NCBI GenBank assembly: GCA_016872125.1
Contig: VHBD01000019.1
Span: forward strand, 1-15,725
DNA from: Sphingomonadales bacterium
GTDB taxonomy: Bacteria; Bacteroidota; Bacteroidia; UBA7662
Direction: 5' to 3'
Length of the DNA: 15,725 nucleotides
A program made the position numbers and the translations under genes. The notes under the pieces are model-generated. The model searched no databases. It had not been told where the DNA came from and worked only from the letters and a program-made list of their open reading frames with translations. Of the stretch, positions 7,051-13,536 are shown in pieces; the first letter of the stretch is position 1; every line of letters begins with the position of its first letter.

Positions 7051-8611
7051 TCCTGGAGCTGCGCTTGGAATTCCTGCGCGATCGGCTACGGGATTTCCGA
7101 AGACCATCCAACAACCAGCGCGAACTAATGTTGGCTGAATGCAAACAAATGGGAATACCTCCTCCGGGATGCACCGAGCCCCCACAGAAATAAAGGCCGT
7201 GAATACGAGGGTGTTTGTTGGGGTAACGACGAAACGCCGAAAAAACTGAATTAGAATGCTGCCCATACAAGGCCCCCGCATACGTTCGGGTTGCTTTTTC
7301 GAAATGCAGTGGAGTCATAATATTTTCGTTCACAATCAACGATTCAACATCACAACCCAAATCCAAAGAGAGGCGTTGCAAAATAGACTTGCGGGTGAAA
7401 TCACGAATTTTATCCCAATCCTGCTTTTGATCGCAAGGAACATTCACCATCACGAACCAGTTTTCATGACCTTGAGGCGCATCATCGGCCTTGCGCTTGG
7501 AGCTCACGTACACATACAGGGTAAGATCGTGGTAAGGCTGCAAGCGGGACATGCTATCAAATTCCTTGCGGTACTTCTTGGAAAAGAAAACATTGTGCAA
7601 ATCCAATTGCGGGAAATTCCCCTTAATCCCCCATTGAAAAACCATGGCGGACATCCCCAAACTCTTGGACCGCATTTTGGGTTCCATCAAATCCCTGGAA
7701 AATAGATATTCTTTGGCATACGCAATATCCAATGCCGACACCACCCGGTCAAAAGCTATTTTCTCATCCTTGACTTTAACCCCTAGGACTCTGTTTTGGA
7801 AAACATGAAATTTATCCACTTTGGTACTTAACCGTACCTCCACACCCAAATCATTGAGGAGCGCGGCCAAGGCGTCCCGAATCGCGATCATGCCCCCATG
7901 TGGATAATAGGCCCCTATACCATATTCTACATGGTTGATCAAGGCCAAAGTACCGGGAGCTTGGTAGGGATTGGAGCCGTTGTATGTCGCCACTCGGGAG
8001 AACATTTGAGCAGTCCGTTCCTTATCAAAATGACTTTTGTTAAAACGATACAAACTTTGGAAGGCCCCAATGAAAGGCAAAGCTAAAACCTTGATGAGGT
8101 TAGCAAAAGTCCAAAGTTCAGCACGGCGGTGTATGGACCTCTCCAAGAAAACAGGAGCCGTAAATTCGTACAACCACTTTACCCGCCTGAGGTAACGCAT
8201 GACCTTGGAAGGGTCTTCGTTAAACTTATCGTACAGTTCTTGGCTAAATTTTTCTTGATCAACCCAAGCATCAACCCAAGCATTGTTGGCGTAATGGTAC
8301 CTAGTCAGGAGGTCCAGCCGATCATACCGCATGTAATTGGAGAGGTCTTTGCCACAATCCTCGAACAAATCCTCCAAGGTCTGGGGCAAAGTGAAAAGAG
8401 AGGGCCCGCAATCAAAGCGAAATCCATTGCTCCTCCGCTCGCTAACCTTTCCGCCCAACTCGGCATTGGCCTCAAAAAGCACCACCTTGCAACCCGCATA
8501 GGCTAATCGGGCTGCAGCGGCCATACCTGCTATTCCCCCACCCACCACAGCAACCCGTGCTTTGCTTGAAAATGACTCTTTAGTCCTTGATCCCCTCTTG
8601 TGCTCCGACAT
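7040..8611 (-). CDS. crtD: CrtD-type 1-hydroxycarotenoid 3,4-desaturase
   Basis: FAD-dependent carotenoid desaturase of the CrtI/CrtD/CrtO superfamily, 523 residues. The dinucleotide-binding motif is at 20-31 (VAVVGGGIAGMA), followed by the acidic end FEAN and GGKV. Two segments favour CrtD over CrtI: FDCGPSLFTLPQTLEDLF near the N-terminus, where CrtI has FDMGPSWYWMP, and YGQHSNSVFSAFRRYP with CGGSVHPGGGIPICLHSA near the C-terminus. CrtD enzymes introduce the 3,4 double bond next to a 1-hydroxy group, so they work after CruF, whose gene overlaps this one by 11 nt. The N-terminus carries an 18-residue basic, serine-rich extension before the flavin fold, with no later Met that would suit. The C-terminus ends in an unusual Arg/Ser-rich tail (KSRSRSRRNSKRSSRNGE). 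A phytoene desaturase role is unlikely because the neighbour at 10116-11600 fits that better. Confidence 0.88.
   Translation of the reverse strand: MSEHKRGSRTKESFSSKARVAVVGGGIAGMAAAARLAYAGCKVVLFEANAELGGKVSERRSNGFRFDCGPSLFTLPQTLEDLFEDCGKDLSNYMRYDRLDLLTRYHYANNAWVDAWVDQEKFSQELYDKFNEDPSKVMRYLRRVKWLYEFTAPVFLERSIHRRAELWTFANLIKVLALPFIGAFQSLYRFNKSHFDKERTAQMFSRVATYNGSNPYQAPGTLALINHVEYGIGAYYPHGGMIAIRDALAALLNDLGVEVRLSTKVDKFHVFQNRVLGVKVKDEKIAFDRVVSALDIAYAKEYLFSRDLMEPKMRSKSLGMSAMVFQWGIKGNFPQLDLHNVFFSKKYRKEFDSMSRLQPYHDLTLYVYVSSKRKADDAPQGHENWFVMVNVPCDQKQDWDKIRDFTRKSILQRLSLDLGCDVESLIVNENIMTPLHFEKATRTYAGALYGQHSNSVFSAFRRYPNKHPRIHGLYFCGGSVHPGGGIPICLHSANISSRWLLDGLRKSRSRSRRNSKRSSRNGE
8258..8281 (-). repeat. 12-bp perfect tandem duplication inside crtD
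   Basis: The 12-mer ATCAACCCAAGC occurs twice back to back (8258-8269, 8270-8281). On the coding strand it gives the repeated tetrapeptide in NNAWVDAWVDQEKF. It is in frame and lies in a region where relatives vary, so it looks like a tolerated slippage event. Confidence 0.85.
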
Positions 8612-8708
8612 AGTAAAAAATTCTAATGATCAAGAATAAAGAAACCTATAGGAATTAGACCTCGTGAGCAAAAAACCTTGGAGCGATGACCTTAAAAAGG
8701 AATGGGAA

Positions 8709-8740
8709 TTAAAATACTCTACCGAAGATAAACCATCAAA
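8709..8740 (-). promoter_or_regulatory. Weak candidate promoter in the 141-nt gap before crtD
   Basis: The gap 8612-8752 is the longest break within the carotenoid cluster. On the minus strand TTTG (8740-8737) is followed after 20 nt by TATTTTAA (8716-8709), which matches the TAnnTTTG element at four of six fixed positions. A second partial -7 match, TATTCTTG (8638-8631), lies 19 nt before the crtD ATG but has no -33 partner. The gap is AT-rich with no clear terminator hairpin. This supports, weakly, separate or extra transcription of crtD-cruF. Confidence 0.25.
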
Positions 8741-8752
8741 AATCTAAAAATG

Positions 8753-9226
8753 TCAATTTTTATAAAATTTTGACCAATCCTCGGAACTTCTAAGTCCATT
8801 TTGGAACCTACCCTCGATGCTCCTCTTTGACAAAAGACTATTCAGAAAGGCCCTATCTTCTTGAACATGCGGCGACAGACCCAACCAACTCGGCATTTCA
8901 GCCTCAAGGATTAGTCTCAACAGCCTCCATCGGGGATCGGACCCATCCCGCGCTACCGCTTGATTCAAAAGCAACGAAGCCGCTTTGGCGTTTTCCAGGC
9001 GTGAGAGCGGAGAGCGGCCATCGCGGGCTAAAAGGCCACGGTAAGCCCCAGCAAAACCAGGATTCGATTGCTCGGAAGGCCTGCCTTCTCCAAAGATTGC
9101 CTTGAAATGGGATGCGGTGAAAGGGTATTGGGCCGCCTCAAAATAAGCCTCCAAGGTCAATGGACCCTTCGTCGGACCCGCCCCCCATGCCCATGGGAGA
9201 AACGACAACCAAAGCAGCGCCGTCAA
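8753..9226 (-). CDS. Small exported protein of unknown function in the carotenoid cluster, TTG start
   Basis: 157 residues. A short hydrophobic N-terminus (about 1-16, TALLWLSFLPWAWGA) looks like a signal peptide or anchor but lacks the usual basic residues. The rest is soluble and helical, with PLSRLENAKAASLLLNQAVARDGSDPRWRLLRLILEAEMPSWLGLSPHVQEDRAFL spread over about 73-128; from memory this resembles a small uncharacterised Bacteroidota family with an 'NP..Kl...G...le.Ai..dp...E.RfLR...q...P.fLgy' pattern, which I cannot verify here. There is no ATG near the N-terminus. The frame is the same as crtB, separated by TAG-TTT, so the start must be TTG at 9226 unless the TAG is read through or is a sequence error. 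Read-through would place KHKLT before the hydrophobic stretch, which would supply the missing positive charges. Its position between crtB and crtD suggests, without proof, a role linked to pigment production or localisation. Confidence 0.65.
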   Translation of the reverse strand: MTALLWLSFLPWAWGAGPTKGPLTLEAYFEAAQYPFTASHFKAIFGEGRPSEQSNPGFAGAYRGLLARDGRSPLSRLENAKAASLLLNQAVARDGSDPRWRLLRLILEAEMPSWLGLSPHVQEDRAFLNSLLSKRSIEGRFQNGLRSSEDWSKFYKN

Positions 9227-9229
9227 AAA

Positions 9230-10063
9230 CTAGGTAAGCTTATGTTTCAACACCGAATAGCACAACAACGCGGCTTTCTCTGCATTGGAGATCCGAATGC
9301 GCTCCATAAGAATTTGTTCGGACGATGCCTGTTGGATTTTACGAAACAAATTCTTGTAAAATCGATAGGCGGTAAGGACCCCAATACGAGCCCCGCGAGG
9401 TAAGCGCATAATGGCCTCATAGGCCTGATTAAAATCTTGTTGGATATCCTTCTCAATTTCTTTTTTGGAATGGCTATCCAATTGAAAACCAAGGTTTAGG
9501 TTCGGGAAATAGGTTCGTCCACGGCCTTGGTAATCATCCTTCAAATCACGCAAAAAATTAACTTTCTGAAAAGCGGCACCCAAAGCCCTAGCGCCTTTTT
9601 GCAATTCTTCGTAAAGTCCTGCTTGTTCGTAACAAAAAACACGCAAACACATCAAACCCACCACCTCAGCAGACCCGTAAATGTAAGTCTCGTAGGAATC
9701 TTGTGCATAGGTCACATGACGCAAGTCCATAGCCATACTATCCAAAAATGCATCAATCAAATCTGTACCGATCTCGTATTGACGCACGGTTTGAACAAAC
9801 GCATCCAATACAGGATTCAGACTAATTCCTCTTTCCAAGGCCAAGTACGTATCCCTGCGGAATTCATCCAGCAACATGGCCTTATCGTAATCGTGAAAGG
9901 TATCCACGATTTCATCTGCGTACCGTACAAATCCGTAAATAGAATAAACTGGAGCTCTGAAGGAGGGCTGAAAAGCCAAGATGCCCAGTGAAAACGAGGT
10001 GCTGTATTTCCGGGTGATTAGGCGGGAAATAGCAAAATTGGTGTCGCGGTAAAGACTGAGCAT
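9230..10063 (-). CDS. crtB: Phytoene synthase
   Basis: Condenses two geranylgeranyl diphosphates head to head to 15-cis-phytoene, the first committed step of C40 carotenoids; 277 residues, in line with bacterial CrtB. Two aspartate-rich Mg2+-diphosphate sites are visible: DEIVD at 50-54 within GFVRYADEIVDTF, and DLKDD at 173-177 within NFLRDLKDDYQGRGRTYFP. The N-terminal SRLITRKYSTSFSLG and YSIYGFVRYADEIVD follow the squalene/phytoene synthase pattern. The start ATG (10063) lies 52 nt after the crtI stop. The gene ends in TAG, and the next ORF continues in the same frame 3 nt later. Next to a CrtI and a CrtD desaturase, phytoene synthase is strongly preferred over squalene or dehydrosqualene synthase. 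Confidence 0.95.
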   Translation of the reverse strand: MLSLYRDTNFAISRLITRKYSTSFSLGILAFQPSFRAPVYSIYGFVRYADEIVDTFHDYDKAMLLDEFRRDTYLALERGISLNPVLDAFVQTVRQYEIGTDLIDAFLDSMAMDLRHVTYAQDSYETYIYGSAEVVGLMCLRVFCYEQAGLYEELQKGARALGAAFQKVNFLRDLKDDYQGRGRTYFPNLNLGFQLDSHSKKEIEKDIQQDFNQAYEAIMRLPRGARIGVLTAYRFYKNLFRKIQQASSEQILMERIRISNAEKAALLCYSVLKHKLT

Positions 10064-10103
10064 AGAAATCTTTGGCGAAGCTAAACAATTTTATCGAATA
10101 AAC

Positions 10104-10125
10104 AAACCAAAACCCCTATTGGTTT
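10104..10125 (-). other. Small hairpin between crtI and crtB enclosing the crtI stop codon
   Basis: On the transcript AAACCAA and UUGGUUU form a 7-bp perfect stem with an 8-nt loop; the loop contains the UAG of crtI (10116-10118). It is followed by a short mixed U stretch (GUUUAUU), not a proper U tract. It could act as a weak attenuator or as a processing barrier that sets different crtI and crtB levels. A 7-bp AT-rich stem can also arise by chance. Confidence 0.35.
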
Positions 10126-11600
10126 GGCCATTCTTTGATCAGCTCTTTGGCAACGACCCTCCCGGAGATCAGGGAGGGGGGAACGCCTGGACCAGGCACC
10201 GTCAGTTGACCACAGAAATACAAATTGCTGAGGCTGCGGTGTTTGAGCGATGGTTTGAGAATGGCGGTTTGCCTTAGGGTATTGGCCAATCCGTAGGCAT
10301 TACCTTTGAAAGAATGATAGTCCTTGACGAAATCGTTGTGGGCATAAGATTTCTTGTACACCACCCAGTCCCGAACAGGCTGCCCGGTCAATCGCTCGAA
10401 GCGATCCATGATCAAAGAGTAGTACCGCTCTCGGATATCTTCGCTGTCCTGAAGCCCTGGGGCCAAAGGGACTAAAATAACCAGATTTTCCATGCCCTCA
10501 GGGGCCACCGTTGGGTCGGTCTTGGAGGCGAGAGAGGTGTAAAACAAGGGCTTACTGGGCCATTGGGGACGGGCATATATTTCCTCGGCATGCAAACCAA
10601 AGTCTTCGTCAAAGAAGAGGGTATGATGAGTCAGTCCAGGAATTTGTCGGGATAAACCGATATAAAAAAGGAGGCTGGAAGGCGCCAAAGTCCTTTGCTC
10701 CCAATAGCGGTGGCTGTAATTCCGGTGTTGAACAGGGAGGATTTCCTGGTCAAAGTGACGGTAATCCGATCCTACCACCACCGCATCGGCATGAAATACC
10801 CCGTCATTGGTTTCAACCGTTTTGACATGATTGCCTTGGCATCCTACCGATAAGGCCTCCTTACCATAGAGTATTTCAATGCCAAGTTCTTGGGCGAGGG
10901 AGACCATGGCATCGACAATTTTGCCCATGCCTCCCATGGGGTACCAGGTGCCCAAGCCCAAATCAGCATAATTCATTAGGCTGTACAAGGCAGGAGTATT
11001 CTGTGGAGTAGCTCCCAAAAAAAGCACCGGAAACTCCATCATTTTGACCAGGTGGGGATGTTTGAAATGCGAGCGAACATGCGAGGCGATGGAACTGAAA
11101 ACATCCATACGCAACACATCCCATAAGAGCTTGGGGCTAAGAAACTCTGTAATAGACCTGCCCGGTTTGAAGACCAAATCCTTGACTCCAACTTCGTATT
11201 TGTAGGCAGCCTGTCGGAGGAATGATCTCAACTTGAGGGCAGCGCCTTTTTCGTAGGACTCGAAGATTTCCTCCAAAGCCTGGAGATCCGCAGGAACAAC
11301 CAATTGATCACCAGGGCCATAAACGATGGTGTATGCAGGATCCAATCGAACCAAATCGTAGTAATCGGAAACCTTCTTCCCAAAGAGTGCAAAGAAATCT
11401 TCAAAAACATCGGGCATCCAATACCATGAGGGCCCCATATCAAAGCGAAAACCCTCAGCCTCCAAGACCCTGGCTCTTCCGCCGGGCTTTTGGTTTTTCT
11501 CTAAAATCTGAACTTGATAACCTTCAGAGGCTAAAACACAGGCAGCAGATAGGCCCGCAAAACCGGATCCTATAACAATTATTTTGGTAGCAGTGGGCAT
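10116..11600 (-). CDS. crtI: Phytoene desaturase (phytoene to lycopene)
   Basis: FAD-dependent CrtI-type desaturase, 494 residues from the chosen start, that takes phytoene through four desaturations to lycopene at the membrane. The flavin-binding motif is at 7-16 (IIVIGSGFAG), followed by LEKNQKPGGRA (33-43). The block FDMGPSWYWMPDVFEDFF and the C-terminal LYFCGQLTVPGPGVPPSLISG are typical of Bacteroidota CrtI. I start at the ATG at 11600, one residue block before the beta strand, as is usual for the family. An upstream in-frame ATG at 11630 would add ten residues (MQRNSACHCP) and overlap the sigma-factor stop by 11 nt, the same overlap seen at crtD/cruF, so it cannot be excluded. crtB follows after 52 nt. 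Confidence 0.94.
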   Translation of the reverse strand: MPTATKIIVIGSGFAGLSAACVLASEGYQVQILEKNQKPGGRARVLEAEGFRFDMGPSWYWMPDVFEDFFALFGKKVSDYYDLVRLDPAYTIVYGPGDQLVVPADLQALEEIFESYEKGAALKLRSFLRQAAYKYEVGVKDLVFKPGRSITEFLSPKLLWDVLRMDVFSSIASHVRSHFKHPHLVKMMEFPVLFLGATPQNTPALYSLMNYADLGLGTWYPMGGMGKIVDAMVSLAQELGIEILYGKEALSVGCQGNHVKTVETNDGVFHADAVVVGSDYRHFDQEILPVQHRNYSHRYWEQRTLAPSSLLFYIGLSRQIPGLTHHTLFFDEDFGLHAEEIYARPQWPSKPLFYTSLASKTDPTVAPEGMENLVILVPLAPGLQDSEDIRERYYSLIMDRFERLTGQPVRDWVVYKKSYAHNDFVKDYHSFKGNAYGLANTLRQTAILKPSLKHRSLSNLYFCGQLTVPGPGVPPSLISGRVVAKELIKEWPNQ

Positions 11601-11619
11601 TGGGCAATGACATGCAGAA

Positions 11620-12144
11620 TTACGCTGCATTTAGCCCATAAAGGTCACCATAAACCGAGAGTTTACGCTTCAAAGCTTTGCGCGCAAGGTGAATCCGTGT
11701 TTTGACCGTACCGATTGGAATTCCAAACTGGTCGGCAATGTCTTGGTATTTATGTCCACGAAAATTAAGCATGAAGGCCTCCCTCAACTCAAAGGGCAGC
11801 ACGGCAATGGCAGCATTCAAATCTTCCATAACCATTTTGGACTCGGCTTGGTTGGGGATATGCTGACTGGGTTGATTGATATAATAGTCTTGCTCGGTCT
11901 GGTCCGAGAAGGTATTGCGCTTCACCTTGCGGCGGTAATTGTTAATGAAGGTATTCTTCATAATAGTGTAAAGCCACCCCTTGAGATTGGTATCCGGTGC
12001 AAAGCGTTCGCGGTTGGAGAAGGCTTTGAGATAGGTTTCTTGCAACAAATCGTGGGCATCGTCCCTGTTTTGGGTCAAAAACAAGGCGTAACCTTTGAGC
12101 GCGAGTGCGTGGGCGGCAACTTGATCGGTGAAGGAATTTTCCAT
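11620..12144 (-). CDS. ECF-type RNA polymerase sigma factor at the head of the carotenoid cluster
   Basis: 174-residue sigma-70 family factor of the extracytoplasmic-function class, with only regions 2 and 4. Region 2 spans about 15-75, with DDAHDLLQETYLKAF (28-42) for core binding and GWLYTIMKNTFINNYRR (56-72) for -10 recognition. Region 4 spans about 108-162, with LPFELREAFMLNF (116-128) and the helix-turn-helix YQDIADQFGIPIGTVKTRIHLARKAL (133-158). The linker at 75-105 is polar. No anti-sigma factor lies beside it. Its stop is 19 nt before the crtI ATG used here, so it probably shares a transcript with crtI and crtB. Sigma factors of this compact type are common in Bacteroidota; control of carotenoid genes is inferred from position alone. 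Confidence 0.9.
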   Translation of the reverse strand: MENSFTDQVAAHALALKGYALFLTQNRDDAHDLLQETYLKAFSNRERFAPDTNLKGWLYTIMKNTFINNYRRKVKRNTFSDQTEQDYYINQPSQHIPNQAESKMVMEDLNAAIAVLPFELREAFMLNFRGHKYQDIADQFGIPIGTVKTRIHLARKALKRKLSVYGDLYGLNAA

Positions 12145-12177
12145 TTGTTTAACCTTTGAGGTGAATTGTTAAACAAA
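12144..12177. promoter_or_regulatory. Perfect 10-bp inverted repeat, candidate operator over the sigma-gene promoter
   Basis: TTTGTTTAAC (12144-12153) and GTTAAACAAA (12168-12177) are exact reverse complements separated by 14 nt. The repeat overlaps the -7 element (12174-12181) and reaches the first base of the sigma ATG. A related half-site, minus strand CCTGTTTAAC at 12231-12240, matches 8 of 10 and lies 63 bp upstream in the same orientation as the right arm. Since transcription should begin near 12167-12170, much of one arm would not be in the RNA, so a DNA operator for a repressor is more likely than an RNA hairpin. The binding protein is not in the window; a MerR/CarH or TetR-like regulator is one guess. 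Confidence 0.6.
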
Positions 12178-12204
12178 AGTAGGAGGGAATTTGGTATTTT
12201 CAAA
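12174..12204 (-). promoter_or_regulatory. Bacteroidota promoter for the carotenoid sigma factor and crt genes
   Basis: On the minus strand TTTG (12204-12201), a 19-nt spacer and TACTTTTG (12181-12174) match the published Bacteroidota -33/-7 consensus (TTTG, about 19-21 nt, TAnnTTTG) at every fixed position. The -7 element ends 29 nt before the sigma ATG, giving a leader of about 22-26 nt. Nothing in the sequence looks like an ECF-type promoter here, so the cluster is probably started by the primary sigma factor and gated by the operator above. Confidence 0.75.
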
Positions 12205-12213
12205 TTTTTGTGG

Positions 12214-12233
12214 AACTTTTTTTAAAAAAAGTT
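12214..12233. repeat. 20-bp perfect palindrome (AAC-T7-A7-GTT) upstream of the -33 element
   Basis: The two halves are exactly symmetric around 12223/12224. The palindrome begins 9 nt upstream of the -33 element, the position of an UP-like element, and its phased T and A tracts should bend DNA. It could also act as a terminator for ald on the minus strand, 60 nt past the ald stop, but the stem would be nearly all A-U and would need to form without a loop. It abuts the third GTTTAAC half-site. Confidence 0.6.
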
Positions 12234-12292
12234 AAACAGGATGCGGATTTTGTCAAAAGGCCCGCTAAAAGGTGCTTTTTCCATGGCCAGGG

Positions 12293-13477
12293 TTACATAC
12301 CGGAACCCATCAAGGTCTCCAAATGGGTCCAAGGCAAATGATAGGTCTCTCCCAAATGCCTTTGGGTAAGGTGGCCTTGATGGCAATACACCCCTGCCCT
12401 CAAGCCCTGTTCCAGCCAGAGCAAGGCCTCAGCCCCACCCCGCTGACCCGCTTCCAACAAGATGGGGGTCAAAATATTGCTAAGGGATTCGGAAGCCGTT
12501 TGCGAAACCCGTGATGGGATATTGGGAACCCCATAATGGACCACACCGTGTTGTTCAAAGACCGGTTGGGTATGGTTGGTTAGCTTGGAAGTCTCAAAAC
12601 AGCCACCTTGATCAATGCTCACATCCACAATGACCGCACCGGCCTTCATTCCCATGACCATGGCTTCGGTTACCACCATGGGGGTTCGGCCACTGCGTGC
12701 ACCCATGGCACCGACCACCACATCAGCCGTCGAAAGTTGACTTGCAAGCACCGAAGGGTGAATTACCGACGTATAGACCGGCCTCCCCAAAAGCAATTGC
12801 AGTCGCCTAAGTCTGCGAATGGAATTGTCAAACAAGGCCACTTCGCTACCCAAGCCCAAAGCCGCTTTGGCCGCATGCTCAGCCACGGTACCTGCTCCCA
12901 AGATGACCACCCTCGTTGGAGGAACGCCGGTTACGGAGCCAAGTAATCGACCTCGGCCCTGAAATTGATTGCTCATGTATTCCGAGGCAATGAGGATGGC
13001 CATCGTACCCGCAATTTCGCTCATTGATCGGACCACCGGCTGGAAACCACTGCGGTCCGTAAGGTATTCGTAGGCAACACCGGTGATTCTACGGCCAATA
13101 ATTTCTTTAAGATCCCCGGATTTCATGCTGGGCAAATGCAAAGCGGAGAAAACCATTTGACCCTGACGCAAATAATGCAATTCTTCTGCGGGTACCGGGC
13201 CTACCTTCACCACCAATGGGCACTGATACACTTCGGTAGGGCCATCGACAAGCAAGGCTCCCGCTTCGGCATAATCCTGATCCGTGAAAAAGCTATGGAT
13301 TCCCGCATCCCTTTCCACGACCACCTCATGGCCGTTATGCACCAACAAGGCAACCCCTTGAGGCGTTATGGCCACCCGATTTTCCTGAAAACCCCGCTCG
13401 CAGGGTATTCCGATTTTCAAACCAACCTGTTTGCGATCAACTTTAATTCGGGCAACCAATGGGGCGGCTTGGACCAT
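12293..13477 (-). CDS. ald: Alanine dehydrogenase (Bacteroidota type)
   Basis: Cytoplasmic NAD+-dependent enzyme that interconverts L-alanine and pyruvate plus ammonia, linking amino-acid use to central carbon and nitrogen flow; 394 residues against about 370 for Bacillus Ald. The N-terminal domain has IGIPCERGFQENRVAITP with R34, then K91 (VVKVGP) and H114 (SALHLP) at the places of the substrate-binding Arg15, Lys75 and His96 of characterised Ald. The NAD fold is at 189-210 with GAGTVAE, followed by LFDNSIRRLRRLQ. VDVSIDQGGCFETS and VHYGVPNIPSRV are strongly conserved in the family. The extra 20 N-terminal residues and divergence from Bacillus Ald are typical of the Bacteroidota branch; transhydrogenase alpha subunit is the main alternative but lacks this C-terminus. 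tsaE lies 59 nt upstream. Confidence 0.92.
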   Translation of the reverse strand: MVQAAPLVARIKVDRKQVGLKIGIPCERGFQENRVAITPQGVALLVHNGHEVVVERDAGIHSFFTDQDYAEAGALLVDGPTEVYQCPLVVKVGPVPAEELHYLRQGQMVFSALHLPSMKSGDLKEIIGRRITGVAYEYLTDRSGFQPVVRSMSEIAGTMAILIASEYMSNQFQGRGRLLGSVTGVPPTRVVILGAGTVAEHAAKAALGLGSEVALFDNSIRRLRRLQLLLGRPVYTSVIHPSVLASQLSTADVVVGAMGARSGRTPMVVTEAMVMGMKAGAVIVDVSIDQGGCFETSKLTNHTQPVFEQHGVVHYGVPNIPSRVSQTASESLSNILTPILLEAGQRGGAEALLWLEQGLRAGVYCHQGHLTQRHLGETYHLPWTHLETLMGSGM

Positions 13478-13536
13478 GGAGTTTAATATTGAGAATGAAC
13501 GAATATAGCGAAAAAATCGCTTACCTCTTCTTCAGA

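Noticed and set aside
7051..7281. Longer cruF frame starting at 7281
   Set aside because: The extra 77 residues lie wholly within the crtD gene in another frame and match nothing in the Caroten_synth family.
9527..9991. 154-codon plus-strand frame opposite crtB
   Set aside because: It is fully antisense to a gene with intact phytoene synthase motifs and has no recognisable domain.
13509..13523. Small hairpin AGCGA-loop-TCGCT between tsaE and ald
   Set aside because: Only a 5-bp stem, with no U tract on the minus strand; not enough for a terminator or riboswitch.
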